Part shown: one piece after another, positions 1-8,764 of the stretch
Numbering within the stretch: position 1 is the first letter of the stretch
Layout of the letters: each line of letters starts with the position of its first letter
Source: Candidatus Aminicenantota bacterium
Lineage (GTDB): Bacteria > Acidobacteriota > Aminicenantia > UBA2199
Length of the DNA: 27,566 bases
Direction: 5' to 3'
Assembly (NCBI GenBank): GCA_030612495.1
Contig: JAUWNT010000005.1
Span: 1 to 27,566, forward strand
Notes under the pieces: model-generated
Databases searched by the model: none
What the model was told of the DNA's origin: nothing
Seen by the model: only the letters and a program-made list of their open reading frames with translations
Position numbers and translations under genes: made by a program

Positions 1-3000
1 TTTATACAAGAAGCACAGGCTCAGGGACAGATAACCCATGAAAATATTTGTAGAATATATGAAGTTGGAGAGTATAATAATATGCCTTATATTGCAATGC
101 AATATATTGATGGACCATCTCTGTTTGAAATTGAGAACAGGATAAATCTGGAACAAAAAGTATTGATAATGAAAGCAGTTGCTGGAGCAATTCATGAAGC
201 CCATAGAAAAGGTATAATACATAGAGATATAAAACCTTCAAATATAATGTTAGAGCAAAGCCCTGAAGGTGAATGGATACCCTATGTAATGGATTTTGGT
301 CTTGCACGTGAGATAGAATCTCCATCTATGACTATGAGTGGAATGGTTGTGGGGACTCCAAATTATATGTCTCCGGAGCAGGCGCGTGGAGATAGAAAAA
401 TAATTAACCGCAGATCAGATATATATTGTATTGGTTCAACAATGTATGAATTATTTACAGGAGAAAGGGCTTTTACGGGTGATTCTCCTTTAAAAGTACT
501 TTTAAAAGTTGTTAATGATGACCCTGAACCTATTCGAAAAATTAATCCGGGAATTCCTGTTGATCTTGAGAATATTGTGATGAAATGTCTTGAAAAGGAA
601 CCTCATAGAAGATATGATTCTGCAAAAGCTATTGCTGAAGATTTGCAGTTTTATTTGGATGGAGAACCGGTTTTAGCAAGATCTTCAACAATAACTTATA
701 AAATCCTGAAAAAGGTAAAAAAGCATAAAATTGCTGTTACTCTTGGAAGTATTGTTTTTATAATATTAATTATATTAATCAGTATGCAGTTGCACGCACG
801 CTGGAAAATGGGGAAAATTGCTGATATAGCACAAAAATTTGGTCAGAATGTTGTTAATATTGAGAGTTCAATGCGCATTTCTCATACTATTCCTTTACAT
901 GATATAAGGCCTGAGGAGAAACGTGTAAGAAGTCAGATTGAAGAAATAAGGAACCAGACGAAACAAGTAGGGGATCTGGGTATAGGGCCTGGAAATTATG
1001 CTCTTGGTAGAGGGTACATTGTATTAAGTGAATATGATAATGCGCTTAAATATCTCAAAAGGTCCTGGGATAGCGGTTATAAAACTCAAAAAGTTGCTTA
1101 TGCAATGGGATTGACTCTTACCAAAATTTATAAGAAAGAGTATGGCAAGATTGAAAAGATTTCAGAGAAATCATTAAAAGGTTATCAGAAAAAAAAGATT
1201 GAAGAAAAGTATTTAAAACCTGCAATTGAATTTCTAAAAAAGAGCAGAGGTTTAATTGGAGAATCTCCAGAATATCTGGAAGCATTAATTGCATATAATG
1301 ATAGACAATTCAATGTGGCAATCAAAAAAGCTCGTTCTGCATTTTATTCTATTCCATGGCTTTATGAGGCAAAGTTTCTTGAGGGCTATTCATATCAAAC
1401 AATGGGTGTTGATAAAAAAGATAAAGGTGATATCAGTGGAGCTTTGCATGATTTTAAAAAAGCAGAAGAAGCATTTAAAGAAGCTATACATATTGGAGAG
1501 AGTGATCCTCAGTCATATAATAATTTATGTAATCTATGGACAAATGTTATTGATATTCTTTTGTATGAAAAAGGCGAAGATATAACCCCATATATAGAAA
1601 AGGCTTTACTTATAGTGCAGAAGTCAATGATTGCAGACAGCGATCTTGCGGAAACCTATGAAATTAAGGCCAATATATATGGTTCTTTAGGGGAATATAA
1701 GTTAGAAAATGGCCAGGACCCTAAAGCGGATTTTTTAAAGGCAATTGAAAATGCTCAAAAGGCAAGTAAAATCGATCCAAATAATGGTTTAACTCTGCTT
1801 AATAAAGGTAATTCCTATTTATACCTTGGATATTATGAAATGATGCAGGGAAAGAATCCCTCGAGTTTTTTAAAAGAAGCAATGAGAAATTATAGAAAAG
1901 CTATTCAAATTGATCCGGATAATGCCAAGTATTATTCAAGTTTAGGTGTGGTTTATGCTTACACTGTTCAATATGAAATGAGTAAAGGTATAGATTCTAT
2001 GAATTCTATTAATAAAGCAAAAGAGAGTTTCCGGAAAGCAATTGAATTGTATCCTGACTTTTATTATGCTTATAGTAATCTTGGTGGTATATATCATTTT
2101 AAATCAATGTATGAAGAATCTCATGGCAAAGACCCTTTAGATTCAATAAATAAAGCCATTAAATCTTATCGGAAAGCCATTTCAATAAATCCTATTGCAT
2201 ATGCTTATAGAAATCTCGGTTTGTCCCTTATAGCTCTTTCAGAATATGAAGGATCACATGGTAAAGACCCAAATAATAGCCTTAATAAGGCATTAGAAGC
2301 TTATAAAAAATTGATTGAAAAAAAACCAAATAATGCGTTTGCTTATAGCGGAATTAGTGGTGTTTATTTTAATAAAGGTTATGTTTTATTAGATGAAGGA
2401 AAAGATCCAAAACATGCTTTTAATCAGTCTATTAAGTATTGTGAAAAATCAATAAAGCTTAATCCGAAACTTATAACTCCATATTCTAGTTTAGCAACTT
2501 CTTATATTGGATTTGCAGAATATAGATATTTGATTGGTAAATCACCTTTTAATATGATAAAAAAAGCAGAAGAAAATTTAAAGAAAGCAGCAAAGATTAA
2601 TCCAAATGATTCCGATGTTTATTTGCTATGGATTGAAAGTTTAATTTTAAAGAGTAGATATGAGCTGGATCATGACAGATCTCCAATTGTATTTCTTAAT
2701 GTGTGCAAATCTCTATATAAAAAAGTGGCTAATATTGATCAAATTCTGGATATAGCACATCAGCAAGCAGGAGTTATTGCTTGTATGGAAGCGAGATGGA
2801 AAATAAAATGTAAAAAGGATCCTGAAAAAAGCTTTGTGATTTCAAAAAATTACTTCAAAAAGGCTATTAAAATTAATCCTTTAAATGCTATGAACTATTA
2901 TAAATATTCCGAATTTCTTTTTTGGCAAAGTAAATGGCAGATAAAGTTGAAAAAGAGGTCAGAACACATAATTTTGGATGGAATAAAATATGCAGATAAG

Positions 3001-3195
3001 GCAATATCAATTAACCCAAGAATGGCAAAAGCTTTTGCAGTAAAAGGAATGCTTTATCACTTACAATCAAAGATTGAAAAAGATATAAAACAAAAAAACA
3101 GATTAATTGATCAGGGAAATTTTACAATTAAAAAGGCATTAGAAATAAATGGGAATCTAAGATATAAATATAAAAAAAAGATCAAAAACATGTAA
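1..3195 (+). CDS. Membrane-anchored Ser/Thr protein kinase with TPR array (5' partial)
   Basis: The reading frame is open from base 1, so the N-terminus, including the glycine loop and ATP-binding Lys, lies outside the window. Visible kinase motifs are the catalytic loop HRDIKPSN (from base 220), the metal-binding DFG (VMDFGLARE) and an activation segment GTPNYMSPEQ, the PknB/Hanks pattern. One strongly hydrophobic segment (about bases 730-790, rich in Ile/Leu/Val) follows, then an exported or cytoplasmic region dominated by tetratricopeptide-like repeats. The layout, kinase - single membrane helix - TPR, is that of bacterial receptor-like kinases that bind partner proteins through the TPR superhelix. 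The substrate cannot be told from sequence. The gene ends TAA and converges on metG 26 bases away. Such kinase-TPR fusions are abundant in Acidobacteriota, Planctomycetota and Myxococcota. Confidence 0.93.
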   Translation, partial: FIQEAQAQGQITHENICRIYEVGEYNNMPYIAMQYIDGPSLFEIENRINLEQKVLIMKAVAGAIHEAHRKGIIHRDIKPSNIMLEQSPEGEWIPYVMDFGLAREIESPSMTMSGMVVGTPNYMSPEQARGDRKIINRRSDIYCIGSTMYELFTGERAFTGDSPLKVLLKVVNDDPEPIRKINPGIPVDLENIVMKCLEKEPHRRYDSAKAIAEDLQFYLDGEPVLARSSTITYKILKKVKKHKIAVTLGSIVFIILIILISMQLHARWKMGKIADIAQKFGQNVVNIESSMRISHTIPLHDIRPEEKRVRSQIEEIRNQTKQVGDLGIGPGNYALGRGYIVLSEYDNALKYLKRSWDSGYKTQKVAYAMGLTLTKIYKKEYGKIEKISEKSLKGYQKKKIEEKYLKPAIEFLKKSRGLIGESPEYLEALIAYNDRQFNVAIKKARSAFYSIPWLYEAKFLEGYSYQTMGVDKKDKGDISGALHDFKKAEEAFKEAIHIGESDPQSYNNLCNLWTNVIDILLYEKGEDITPYIEKALLIVQKSMIADSDLAETYEIKANIYGSLGEYKLENGQDPKADFLKAIENAQKASKIDPNNGLTLLNKGNSYLYLGYYEMMQGKNPSSFLKEAMRNYRKAIQIDPDNAKYYSSLGVVYAYTVQYEMSKGIDSMNSINKAKESFRKAIELYPDFYYAYSNLGGIYHFKSMYEESHGKDPLDSINKAIKSYRKAISINPIAYAYRNLGLSLIALSEYEGSHGKDPNNSLNKALEAYKKLIEKKPNNAFAYSGISGVYFNKGYVLLDEGKDPKHAFNQSIKYCEKSIKLNPKLITPYSSLATSYIGFAEYRYLIGKSPFNMIKKAEENLKKAAKINPNDSDVYLLWIESLILKSRYELDHDRSPIVFLNVCKSLYKKVANIDQILDIAHQQAGVIACMEARWKIKCKKDPEKSFVISKNYFKKAIKINPLNAMNYYKYSEFLFWQSKWQIKLKKRSEHIILDGIKYADKAISINPRMAKAFAVKGMLYHLQSKIEKDIKQKNRLIDQGNFTIKKALEINGNLRYKYKKKIKNM
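1696..3072 (+). repeat. Ten extended TPR-like repeats, ~46 residues each, in the kinase
   Basis: Within the kinase gene ten units of 45-46 residues can be laid end to end. Each opens with an aromatic residue and a loop like YEESHGKDP or YEGSHGKDP, then helix-forming residues ending in a TPR core such as YRKAISINP, then a second helix. Standard TPRs are 34 residues, so each unit carries about 12 extra residues around the G-K-D-P loop. The outer units (for example WKIKCKKDP) are more degenerate than the central ones, as expected for repeats that expanded by duplication and then drifted. Confidence 0.8.
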
Positions 3196-3208
3196 AAAAT
3201 ATTTTTAC
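3192..3208. terminator. Possible bidirectional AT-only hairpin between convergent genes
   Basis: GTAAAAA-ATA-TTTTTAC forms a 7-bp stem with a 3-base loop. It overlaps the kinase stop codon and lies between it and the convergent metG stop. The stem is almost all A-T and therefore weak. Its placement between converging genes is the only other support. Confidence 0.25.
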
Positions 3209-3221
3209 CTATTTGTTTTAT

Positions 3222-5135
3222 TTATTTTAATATTGCCCCCACTGGGGTCTCTTCTGGAATAATAGGTATATACGGCCTTCCATTAGCATCAGATGCAGCA
3301 AGTATCATTCCCTGTGATAAGATGCCTCTTAATTTTATAGGTTTAAGATTTTTAACAATGATTATCTTTTTATTATTTAAGTCCTCAACTTTATAATATT
3401 GAGCGATCCCTGCAACAAGTGTTCTTTTATCAGTTCCAGCATCAACAATTAACTCTAATAATTTATCAGTGTTTTCTACTTTTTTAACATCAATTATTTT
3501 TGCAACTACCATTTCAACTTTTTTGAAATAGTCAAAGTTTATCAATCCTTCATCTTCGCTTATTTTTTCGTCTTCCATTTTTTTCTCCTTTTCTCCATTT
3601 TTATTGCTAAAAAAATCTTTATTTGAAACCCTTGGAAATAATTGTTCAACTTTATTGATTTTAAAGATTTCTCCAGGATCTTTCCATCCGAAGCCTGATT
3701 CAGAAAAATTGAATATTTTTTTAATTTTTTCAGATGTTTCAGGAATAACAGGTGAAAATAATGCGTTAATACTAAGAATTGCTCTTACTAAAGTTTTTAG
3801 AATAGCATTTAATTTTTCTCTGTTTTCTTCTGATTTTGCTAAATTCCATGGTTCGGTTTCAACGATATATTTATTTAGATAATTTATAAAACCGAGTATT
3901 TTTTTTAGGCCTTTGTTATATTGATAATTATCAAAGGATTCAAGAACATTTTTCTCAAGTGTAATATATTCCTTTTTTATTTGTTCCTCTCGTTTACTAT
4001 ATTTTACTGAAAGTTTAAACTCATTGTTTAAATATTTTTCAATCATGCCACCGGTTCTTGAGATAAGGTTGCCCCAATCATTGGTTAGATCAGTATTTAT
4101 TCTATCAATAAAGCCTTGATGCGAAAAATTTCCATCTGAGCCGATTGAAGCTTCTCTCATTAAAAAATACCTTATTGAATCTGGATTAAAATGTTCTAAA
4201 AGTATTTTTGGATCAAGTACATTGCCTGTTGATTTGGACATCTTTTTATCATCTTTTAACCACCAGCCATGAACAAGTTCTTTTTTTGGTAATCCAATAT
4301 CTGCAGCCATTAAAAAGGCAGGCCAGAATACTGCATGAAATCTCAATATATCCTTTCCTATAATATGAAGGTCTGCAGGCCAATATTTTTTAAACATTTC
4401 GTCTTCTTTATAATAGTTGATTCCAGTTATATAATTTGTCAATGCATCAAACCAGACATATATGGTTTGTTCACTGTCTCCAGGCACTGAGATACCCCAT
4501 TTAACTGTTGAACGACTAATACTAAGGTCATTAAGCCCCATCTTTACAAAAGATGTTACTTCATTCATTCTGGTTTTGGGAGATATAAAGTCAGGATGTT
4601 TTTCATAATATTTTAACAATTTGTCTCTGTATGCAGATAAGCGGAAAAAGTAACATTTTTCAGTGACCTTTTCTGTTGTTTTACCGCAATCAGGGCATAT
4701 TTTATTTCCGTTATCACTGTTTTTTGCTGTGTCTGAAACAAAACTTTCGCAGGATATACAATAGTGCCCCTTATATTCACCGGGGTAGATGTCTCCTTTG
4801 TTTTGTAGTTTCTTAAATATTTTTTGCACTCCTTTCATATGATAACTATCTGTAGTTCTTATAAAATTGTCATATTCAATATTAAGTATTTCCCATAACT
4901 CTTTAAATCTTTTTACTACTCTATCTGCAAGTTCTTTTGGGGTAATATTCTGTTTATTTGCACTTTTTTCTATTTTTTGACCATGCTCATCTGTTCCAGT
5001 GAGAAAAAATACATCATAGCCTCTTAACTTTTTGTATCTTTTTATTACATCAGCCATAATTGTTGTGTATGTATGACCAATATGAGGCATATCATTTACA
5101 TAGTAAATGGGAGTGGTAATGTAAAATTTCTTCAT
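3222..5135 (-). CDS. metG: Methionine--tRNA ligase with C-terminal tRNA-binding domain
   Basis: Class I aminoacyl-tRNA synthetase charging tRNA-Met in the cytoplasm. Counting from the ATG at 5135 (637 aa): HIGH motif HIGH at 18-21, KMSKS at 298-302, and a zinc knuckle of two CxxC pairs (C126/C129 and C147/C150), so the family type with a CxxC pair in the connective peptide. The last ~105 residues, after a Lys/Glu-rich linker, start FDYFKKVEMVVAKI and form the OB-fold tRNA-binding (Trbp111/EMAP-like) domain found in dimeric bacterial MetRS. A TTG four codons upstream (5147) is in frame, but it overlaps the GGAG ribosome-binding site, and the family normally begins MKKFYITTPIYYVND, so ATG 5135 is preferred. 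It is last in the leftward gene run, 91 bases after the Hsp70 gene, with its own probable promoter. Confidence 0.97.
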   Translation of the reverse strand: MKKFYITTPIYYVNDMPHIGHTYTTIMADVIKRYKKLRGYDVFFLTGTDEHGQKIEKSANKQNITPKELADRVVKRFKELWEILNIEYDNFIRTTDSYHMKGVQKIFKKLQNKGDIYPGEYKGHYCISCESFVSDTAKNSDNGNKICPDCGKTTEKVTEKCYFFRLSAYRDKLLKYYEKHPDFISPKTRMNEVTSFVKMGLNDLSISRSTVKWGISVPGDSEQTIYVWFDALTNYITGINYYKEDEMFKKYWPADLHIIGKDILRFHAVFWPAFLMAADIGLPKKELVHGWWLKDDKKMSKSTGNVLDPKILLEHFNPDSIRYFLMREASIGSDGNFSHQGFIDRINTDLTNDWGNLISRTGGMIEKYLNNEFKLSVKYSKREEQIKKEYITLEKNVLESFDNYQYNKGLKKILGFINYLNKYIVETEPWNLAKSEENREKLNAILKTLVRAILSINALFSPVIPETSEKIKKIFNFSESGFGWKDPGEIFKINKVEQLFPRVSNKDFFSNKNGEKEKKMEDEKISEDEGLINFDYFKKVEMVVAKIIDVKKVENTDKLLELIVDAGTDKRTLVAGIAQYYKVEDLNNKKIIIVKNLKPIKLRGILSQGMILAASDANGRPYIPIIPEETPVGAILK

Positions 5136-5141
5136 TTTTGT

Positions 5142-5145
5142 CTCC
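5142..5145 (-). promoter_or_regulatory. Ribosome-binding site that decides the metG start
   Basis: GGAG on the minus strand sits six bases before the ATG at 5135. The alternative TTG at 5147 overlaps this element and has no site of its own, so the ATG is favoured. Confidence 0.7.
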
Positions 5146-5156
5146 AAAAGAGCTAG

Positions 5157-5185
5157 ATTATATCATATCTTATTGAAAATATTAA
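5157..5185 (-). promoter_or_regulatory. Probable metG promoter, extended -10
   Basis: On the minus strand TATAAT (5157-5162) is preceded by TG one base upstream (TGATATAAT, an extended -10). A weak -35 TTAATA lies 17 bases further up (5180-5185). The predicted transcript would start near 5150, giving a very short leader that still contains the GGAG site. Confidence 0.55.
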
Positions 5186-5226
5186 ATATAGTCTTTTATT
5201 ATAAAGTATCTGATGACCTATTACTT

Positions 5227-7050
5227 TTATTTATTTTCATTATTTGTATCATCCGTTTCATGTAAGGTTATAGTTAATGCCTTTAACTTTTCGTTCACTT
5301 CTTTCAATTTCAGTTCTATTTGTTTCAATTCTTCAGGGATTTCATTTGAAAGCATAACTTTTGCTTTTTTTATTAAAGAGGTGATTTCTAATTTTTTTTC
5401 AGGTTCAAATTCCTTTTTTTTTAAAGATTGCTCTATTAAATATATATATTTTAATATATTATTTTTGATTTTAATTAATTCTTTTTTTTCTAAATCAGCT
5501 TGTCTAAATGTTTCAGCATTTTCTTTGATTTTTTTTATTTCATTTTTATCTAGTAGCCCTGAGTTAGAAACAAAAAATTCCTTTTTATTTTTTGTTGAAA
5601 GATCAATAGCACTAACCTTTAAAATACCATTAACATTTATAGTAAACGTAACTTCTATTCTTGGTATGCCTTTTGGAGCAGGAGGAATATTTTTTAGTGT
5701 AAATTTACCCAGCAATTTATTCTCTTCAGCAATTTCTCTTTCTCCCTGGAATATATCTATCTCAACTTCAGATTGATTGTCTTCAGCAGTTGTAAAAATC
5801 AGAGTACGCTTTGTGGGTATTGTGGTATTTGAGTCTATAATTCTTGTAAAAGAGCCACCCATAGTTTTAACTCCAAGTGAAATTGGTGTAACATCAAGTA
5901 GTATAATATCTTTAGTTTTACCATTAATAATTGATCCCTGGATTGCAGCTCCAATTGCTATTATTTCATCTGGATTAATTTTTTTATTCAGTTCTTTCTT
6001 AAAATACTCTTTTACCTTACTTTGAACAAGCGGAATTCTTGTTGAACCACCTACAAGTAATACTTCATCAATTTCTTCGTGATGTAACTCAGTCTTTTTT
6101 AGAGCAAGATCACAAATATTTATGCTTTTTTCAACTTTATCTTTTATAATACTTTCAAATTCTTTTCTTGTTATATTTTTAAAAAAATGAATAGGACCCT
6201 CTGCTGAGTTAGCAATAAAAGGTAGATTTATCTCACTGGAATCAAGGGTAGAAAGCTCTTTTTTTACGATTTCAGATGCTTCTAGTATTCTTTGAAAAGC
6301 CATTTTATTATCATGTAAATCTATGTTGTATTCATTGTTGATTTCATTAACAATTAAATTTGTTAATAATCTATCTAAATCATTGCCTCCAAGATTTGTA
6401 TCACCTGAAGTTGCTAAAACTTTTATAATATCACTCTGAATTTCAAGTATTGAAATATCCAATGTTCCTCCTCCAAAATCATATACAACTACATTTGATT
6501 TCTTTTTTAAATCTAGAGAGAAGGCTAATGCTGCAGCAGTGGGCTCGTTTATAATCCTTAGTACATTTAAGCCTGCAATTAATCCTGCATTTTTGGTGGC
6601 CTGTCTTTGCGAATCATTAAAATAAGCAGGCACTGTGATAATTGCTCCTTCTATTGAGCAATTTAGGAATTGTTCCGCTGATTCTTTTAATTTTTGCAAG
6701 ATCATTGCTGATATTTCCTCTGGAGAAAATAGTGTGTTATCGATTTTCATTTTTATACTGTCTCCAGGACCCTCTACTATTTTGAAATTATATTCATGTA
6801 AATAGGGCTTTATTTCAGAGAAATTTTTCCCCATTAATCTTTTAATAGAATGTATTGTATTCTCTGGATTTGTTATAAGTTGACTCTTTGCTGGTTCCCC
6901 GATCAACCTTTCATTATTTTCTGTAAACGCAACGATAGATGGTAATAATCTTCCGCCTTCATGGTTTAAGATTATTCCAAAGTTTTTATTTTCATAAAAG
7001 GATGCAACTGAAAGAGTTGTTCCAAGGTCAATACCAATTACCTTTCCCAT
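5227..7050 (-). CDS. Hsp70-family molecular chaperone (DnaK/HscA type)
   Basis: ATP-driven cytoplasmic chaperone, 607 aa. The three Hsp70 signatures are present: IDLGTTLS (7-14), VYDFGGGTLDISIL (189-202) and VLLVGGSTRIPLV (330-342). The interdomain linker is DIILLDVTP (381-389), followed by the beta-sandwich substrate domain and a shortened helical lid ending in NENK with no Gly/acidic DnaK tail. Some local features look more like HscA than DnaK: NTIHSIKRLMG (64-74) and SGDTNLGGNDLDRLL in place of the DnaK GGEDFD. No dnaJ, grpE, hscB or isc gene is adjacent, so a housekeeping DnaK, an HscA-like Fe-S chaperone, or a paralogue are all possible and no symbol is given. AGGAG stands before ATG. 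No CIRCE heat-shock operator is visible upstream. Confidence 0.93.
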   Translation of the reverse strand: MGKVIGIDLGTTLSVASFYENKNFGIILNHEGGRLLPSIVAFTENNERLIGEPAKSQLITNPENTIHSIKRLMGKNFSEIKPYLHEYNFKIVEGPGDSIKMKIDNTLFSPEEISAMILQKLKESAEQFLNCSIEGAIITVPAYFNDSQRQATKNAGLIAGLNVLRIINEPTAAALAFSLDLKKKSNVVVYDFGGGTLDISILEIQSDIIKVLATSGDTNLGGNDLDRLLTNLIVNEINNEYNIDLHDNKMAFQRILEASEIVKKELSTLDSSEINLPFIANSAEGPIHFFKNITRKEFESIIKDKVEKSINICDLALKKTELHHEEIDEVLLVGGSTRIPLVQSKVKEYFKKELNKKINPDEIIAIGAAIQGSIINGKTKDIILLDVTPISLGVKTMGGSFTRIIDSNTTIPTKRTLIFTTAEDNQSEVEIDIFQGEREIAEENKLLGKFTLKNIPPAPKGIPRIEVTFTINVNGILKVSAIDLSTKNKKEFFVSNSGLLDKNEIKKIKENAETFRQADLEKKELIKIKNNILKYIYLIEQSLKKKEFEPEKKLEITSLIKKAKVMLSNEIPEELKQIELKLKEVNEKLKALTITLHETDDTNNENK

Positions 7051-7075
7051 TTTTTCTCCTTTATTGTTTAGAATA

Positions 7076-7104
7076 ATAATAAATTAAATAAAAAATATTA
7101 TCAA
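7076..7104 (-). promoter_or_regulatory. Probable sigma70-type promoter of the Hsp70 gene
   Basis: Minus strand TTGATA (7099-7104), a 17-base spacer and TATTAT (7076-7081), each 5/6 to consensus. The -35 overlaps the lpxB stop codon, so the chaperone can be transcribed apart from the upstream genes. Confidence 0.6.
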
Positions 7105-8258
7105 GTCTTTTTCTCATTTAATTTTAATAAATCTTTATGGATTTTATTGTAGATTATTTCCGGGGGATTTTTGTCTTGTTCTATTATATTTTTTATTTTT
7201 TTAAATTGATTTAAGGTATTATATCTAAGATTTTCATTTTCTAAAAAATTAAGAGTTTCTCTTACTATATTTTTTGTTTTGAAATTTTTTTGTATTAGTT
7301 CGGGTATTATTTTTTTTTGAGCAAGAATATTAACTATAGAGTAGAGATTTATCTTTACAAATCTTTTTCCTAAAAAATAGGACAACCTATTCACCCGATA
7401 AACAGATATAAATGGGACACCGATCATAGCTATTTCAAGATTTGAAGTTCCGCATGTTGTTATCACAATATCAGATGCATTAATTAAATTATATCCCTGT
7501 TTTTGATCAATAATTTGAACATATTTGGATTTTGATTTTTTAAGAAAATCTAATATAAGATTTTTTTCTATGCTATTAGCTCTTTGAATAAAAACTTTAA
7601 TTTCAAATTTTTCCTTTATCAATTTTACAGCTTTTAACATTTCAGGTAAAAGGAATACAACTTCTGATTTTCTACTTCCAGGCAATAAACTAATTATCAG
7701 TTCATTATCTTTAACATTTAATTTCTTTCTGAAAATTTCCTTTTTTTCGCTGATATTTATTGAAGGAATGAGTGGATGACCTGTGTAAGTAAAGGGGATT
7801 TTTTCTTTTTCAAAAATATCGATTTCGAAAGGGAATATGATAAATAGGTGATCTACATATTTTTTTATTTGCTTTACCCTTGAGTATCTCCATGCCCAGA
7901 CTGTCGGGCTTATATAATAATAAACAGGGATATTGAGAGTTTTAAATTTTTTTGCAAGCCTTAAGTTAAAATCAGGATAATCTATTAATAAAACAGCATC
8001 TGCGTTTCTCTTTATTGTTTCATTAACAATTAATTTCATATACTTTTTTAGTTTTAGAATGCTTGAAATTACTTCAATAAGACCAACAATTGCAAATTCT
8101 CTATTATGTAATATTAAATCAACTCCCCTTTCAATAAATTTTTCCCCACCAACACCGAAAAAGTTAGTTTCAGGATTTCTTTTTTTGAATTCATCTATTA
8201 CTTGGGAGCCGTAATTTTCAGCAGAATTTTCAGCAGCAATTATAAAAATATTTGACAT
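7101..8258 (-). CDS. lpxB: Lipid-A-disaccharide synthase
   Basis: GT19 glycosyltransferase joining UDP-2,3-diacylglucosamine and lipid X on the inner face of the cytoplasmic membrane, a committed step of lipid A synthesis; its presence implies a diderm with LPS. 385 aa, the usual length. Family landmarks: LLIDYPDFN (91-98, holding the critical Asp), YYISPTVWAWR (114-124), TYTGHPL (158-163), LLPGSRKSE (191-199) and GTSNLEIAMIGVP. The N-terminal motif, normally GExSGD, reads AENSAEN (9-15), losing both glycines and the Asp, which is unusual. The ATG overlaps the stop of the upstream pseudopilin-like gene by one base (TAATG), indicating translational coupling. The spacing to the downstream Hsp70 gene is 50 bases. 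Confidence 0.93.
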   Translation of the reverse strand: MSNIFIIAAENSAENYGSQVIDEFKKRNPETNFFGVGGEKFIERGVDLILHNREFAIVGLIEVISSILKLKKYMKLIVNETIKRNADAVLLIDYPDFNLRLAKKFKTLNIPVYYYISPTVWAWRYSRVKQIKKYVDHLFIIFPFEIDIFEKEKIPFTYTGHPLIPSINISEKKEIFRKKLNVKDNELIISLLPGSRKSEVVFLLPEMLKAVKLIKEKFEIKVFIQRANSIEKNLILDFLKKSKSKYVQIIDQKQGYNLINASDIVITTCGTSNLEIAMIGVPFISVYRVNRLSYFLGKRFVKINLYSIVNILAQKKIIPELIQKNFKTKNIVRETLNFLENENLRYNTLNQFKKIKNIIEQDKNPPEIIYNKIHKDLLKLNEKKT

Positions 8259-8758
8259 TACTCTTTTATGAATTTTAATTCTGGCATTTCTTTGTTAATT
8301 TGTTCGCCTACATAAAAAGCCCATTCATTATAATACTTTTTCCCCCTATATTCTCTGAAGCCCTCTTTAGTTGAAGTTGAAATGACTCCAATAATGTGAG
8401 AAGTCCCAATAAATTTTTTTACAAGTTTTTTTGGAACGATCAATAGTTTTTTTTTACCTAACTTTGTTGATTGCATAACAACATTCCATTCCATACTTTC
8501 ACTAATTGGGTCTTTATACAATTTTCTTAAAAATTTCTTTTCATACAGAATTTTTAATTTTTTAGGGTAAAGGTTATTATTTTTAGTTCTATATAAATTA
8601 ATTGCACTTACATATTGTCTTGCCCTGAAAATAAGTTCTTCTTCCATATCTCTTCCCTTTACTGTTTCCCACATTATTCTTGCTTTTAATAGAAGGATAG
8701 AAAAAATAGTTACTGCTATTATTGCAATTATTAGAGAATATCCCCTATTTTTTTTCAT
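8258..8758 (-). CDS. Pseudopilin-like type II secretion-family protein
   Basis: 166 aa with a prepilin-like N-terminus: short basic leader MKKNRG, predicted cleavage after Gly6, then YSLIIAIIAVTIFSILLLK as the hydrophobic helix. The Glu normally at +5 is Ile here, as in minor pseudopilins of the GspK kind. After the helix it has EEELIFRARQYVSAI (39-53) and FLRKLYKDPISE (76-87), the pattern of a secretion-system protein often seen beside GspG-like proteins in Acidobacteriota (from memory of the family). It lies six bases downstream of the canonical pseudopilin gene and overlaps lpxB by one base. It probably sits in the inner membrane or a pseudopilus. A precise role cannot be read from the sequence. 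Confidence 0.78.
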   Translation of the reverse strand: MKKNRGYSLIIAIIAVTIFSILLLKARIMWETVKGRDMEEELIFRARQYVSAINLYRTKNNNLYPKKLKILYEKKFLRKLYKDPISESMEWNVVMQSTKLGKKKLLIVPKKLVKKFIGTSHIIGVISTSTKEGFREYRGKKYYNEWAFYVGEQINKEMPELKFIKE

Positions 8759-8764
8759 ATTGAT

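Noticed and set aside
5133..5147. TTG start for metG four codons upstream
   Set aside because: The TTG overlaps the GGAG ribosome site that serves the ATG at 5135, and the family begins at that Met.
7051..7100. Possible CIRCE heat-shock operator before the Hsp70 gene
   Set aside because: No TTAGCACTC-N9-GAGTGCTAA or close variant is present; only a normal promoter is seen.
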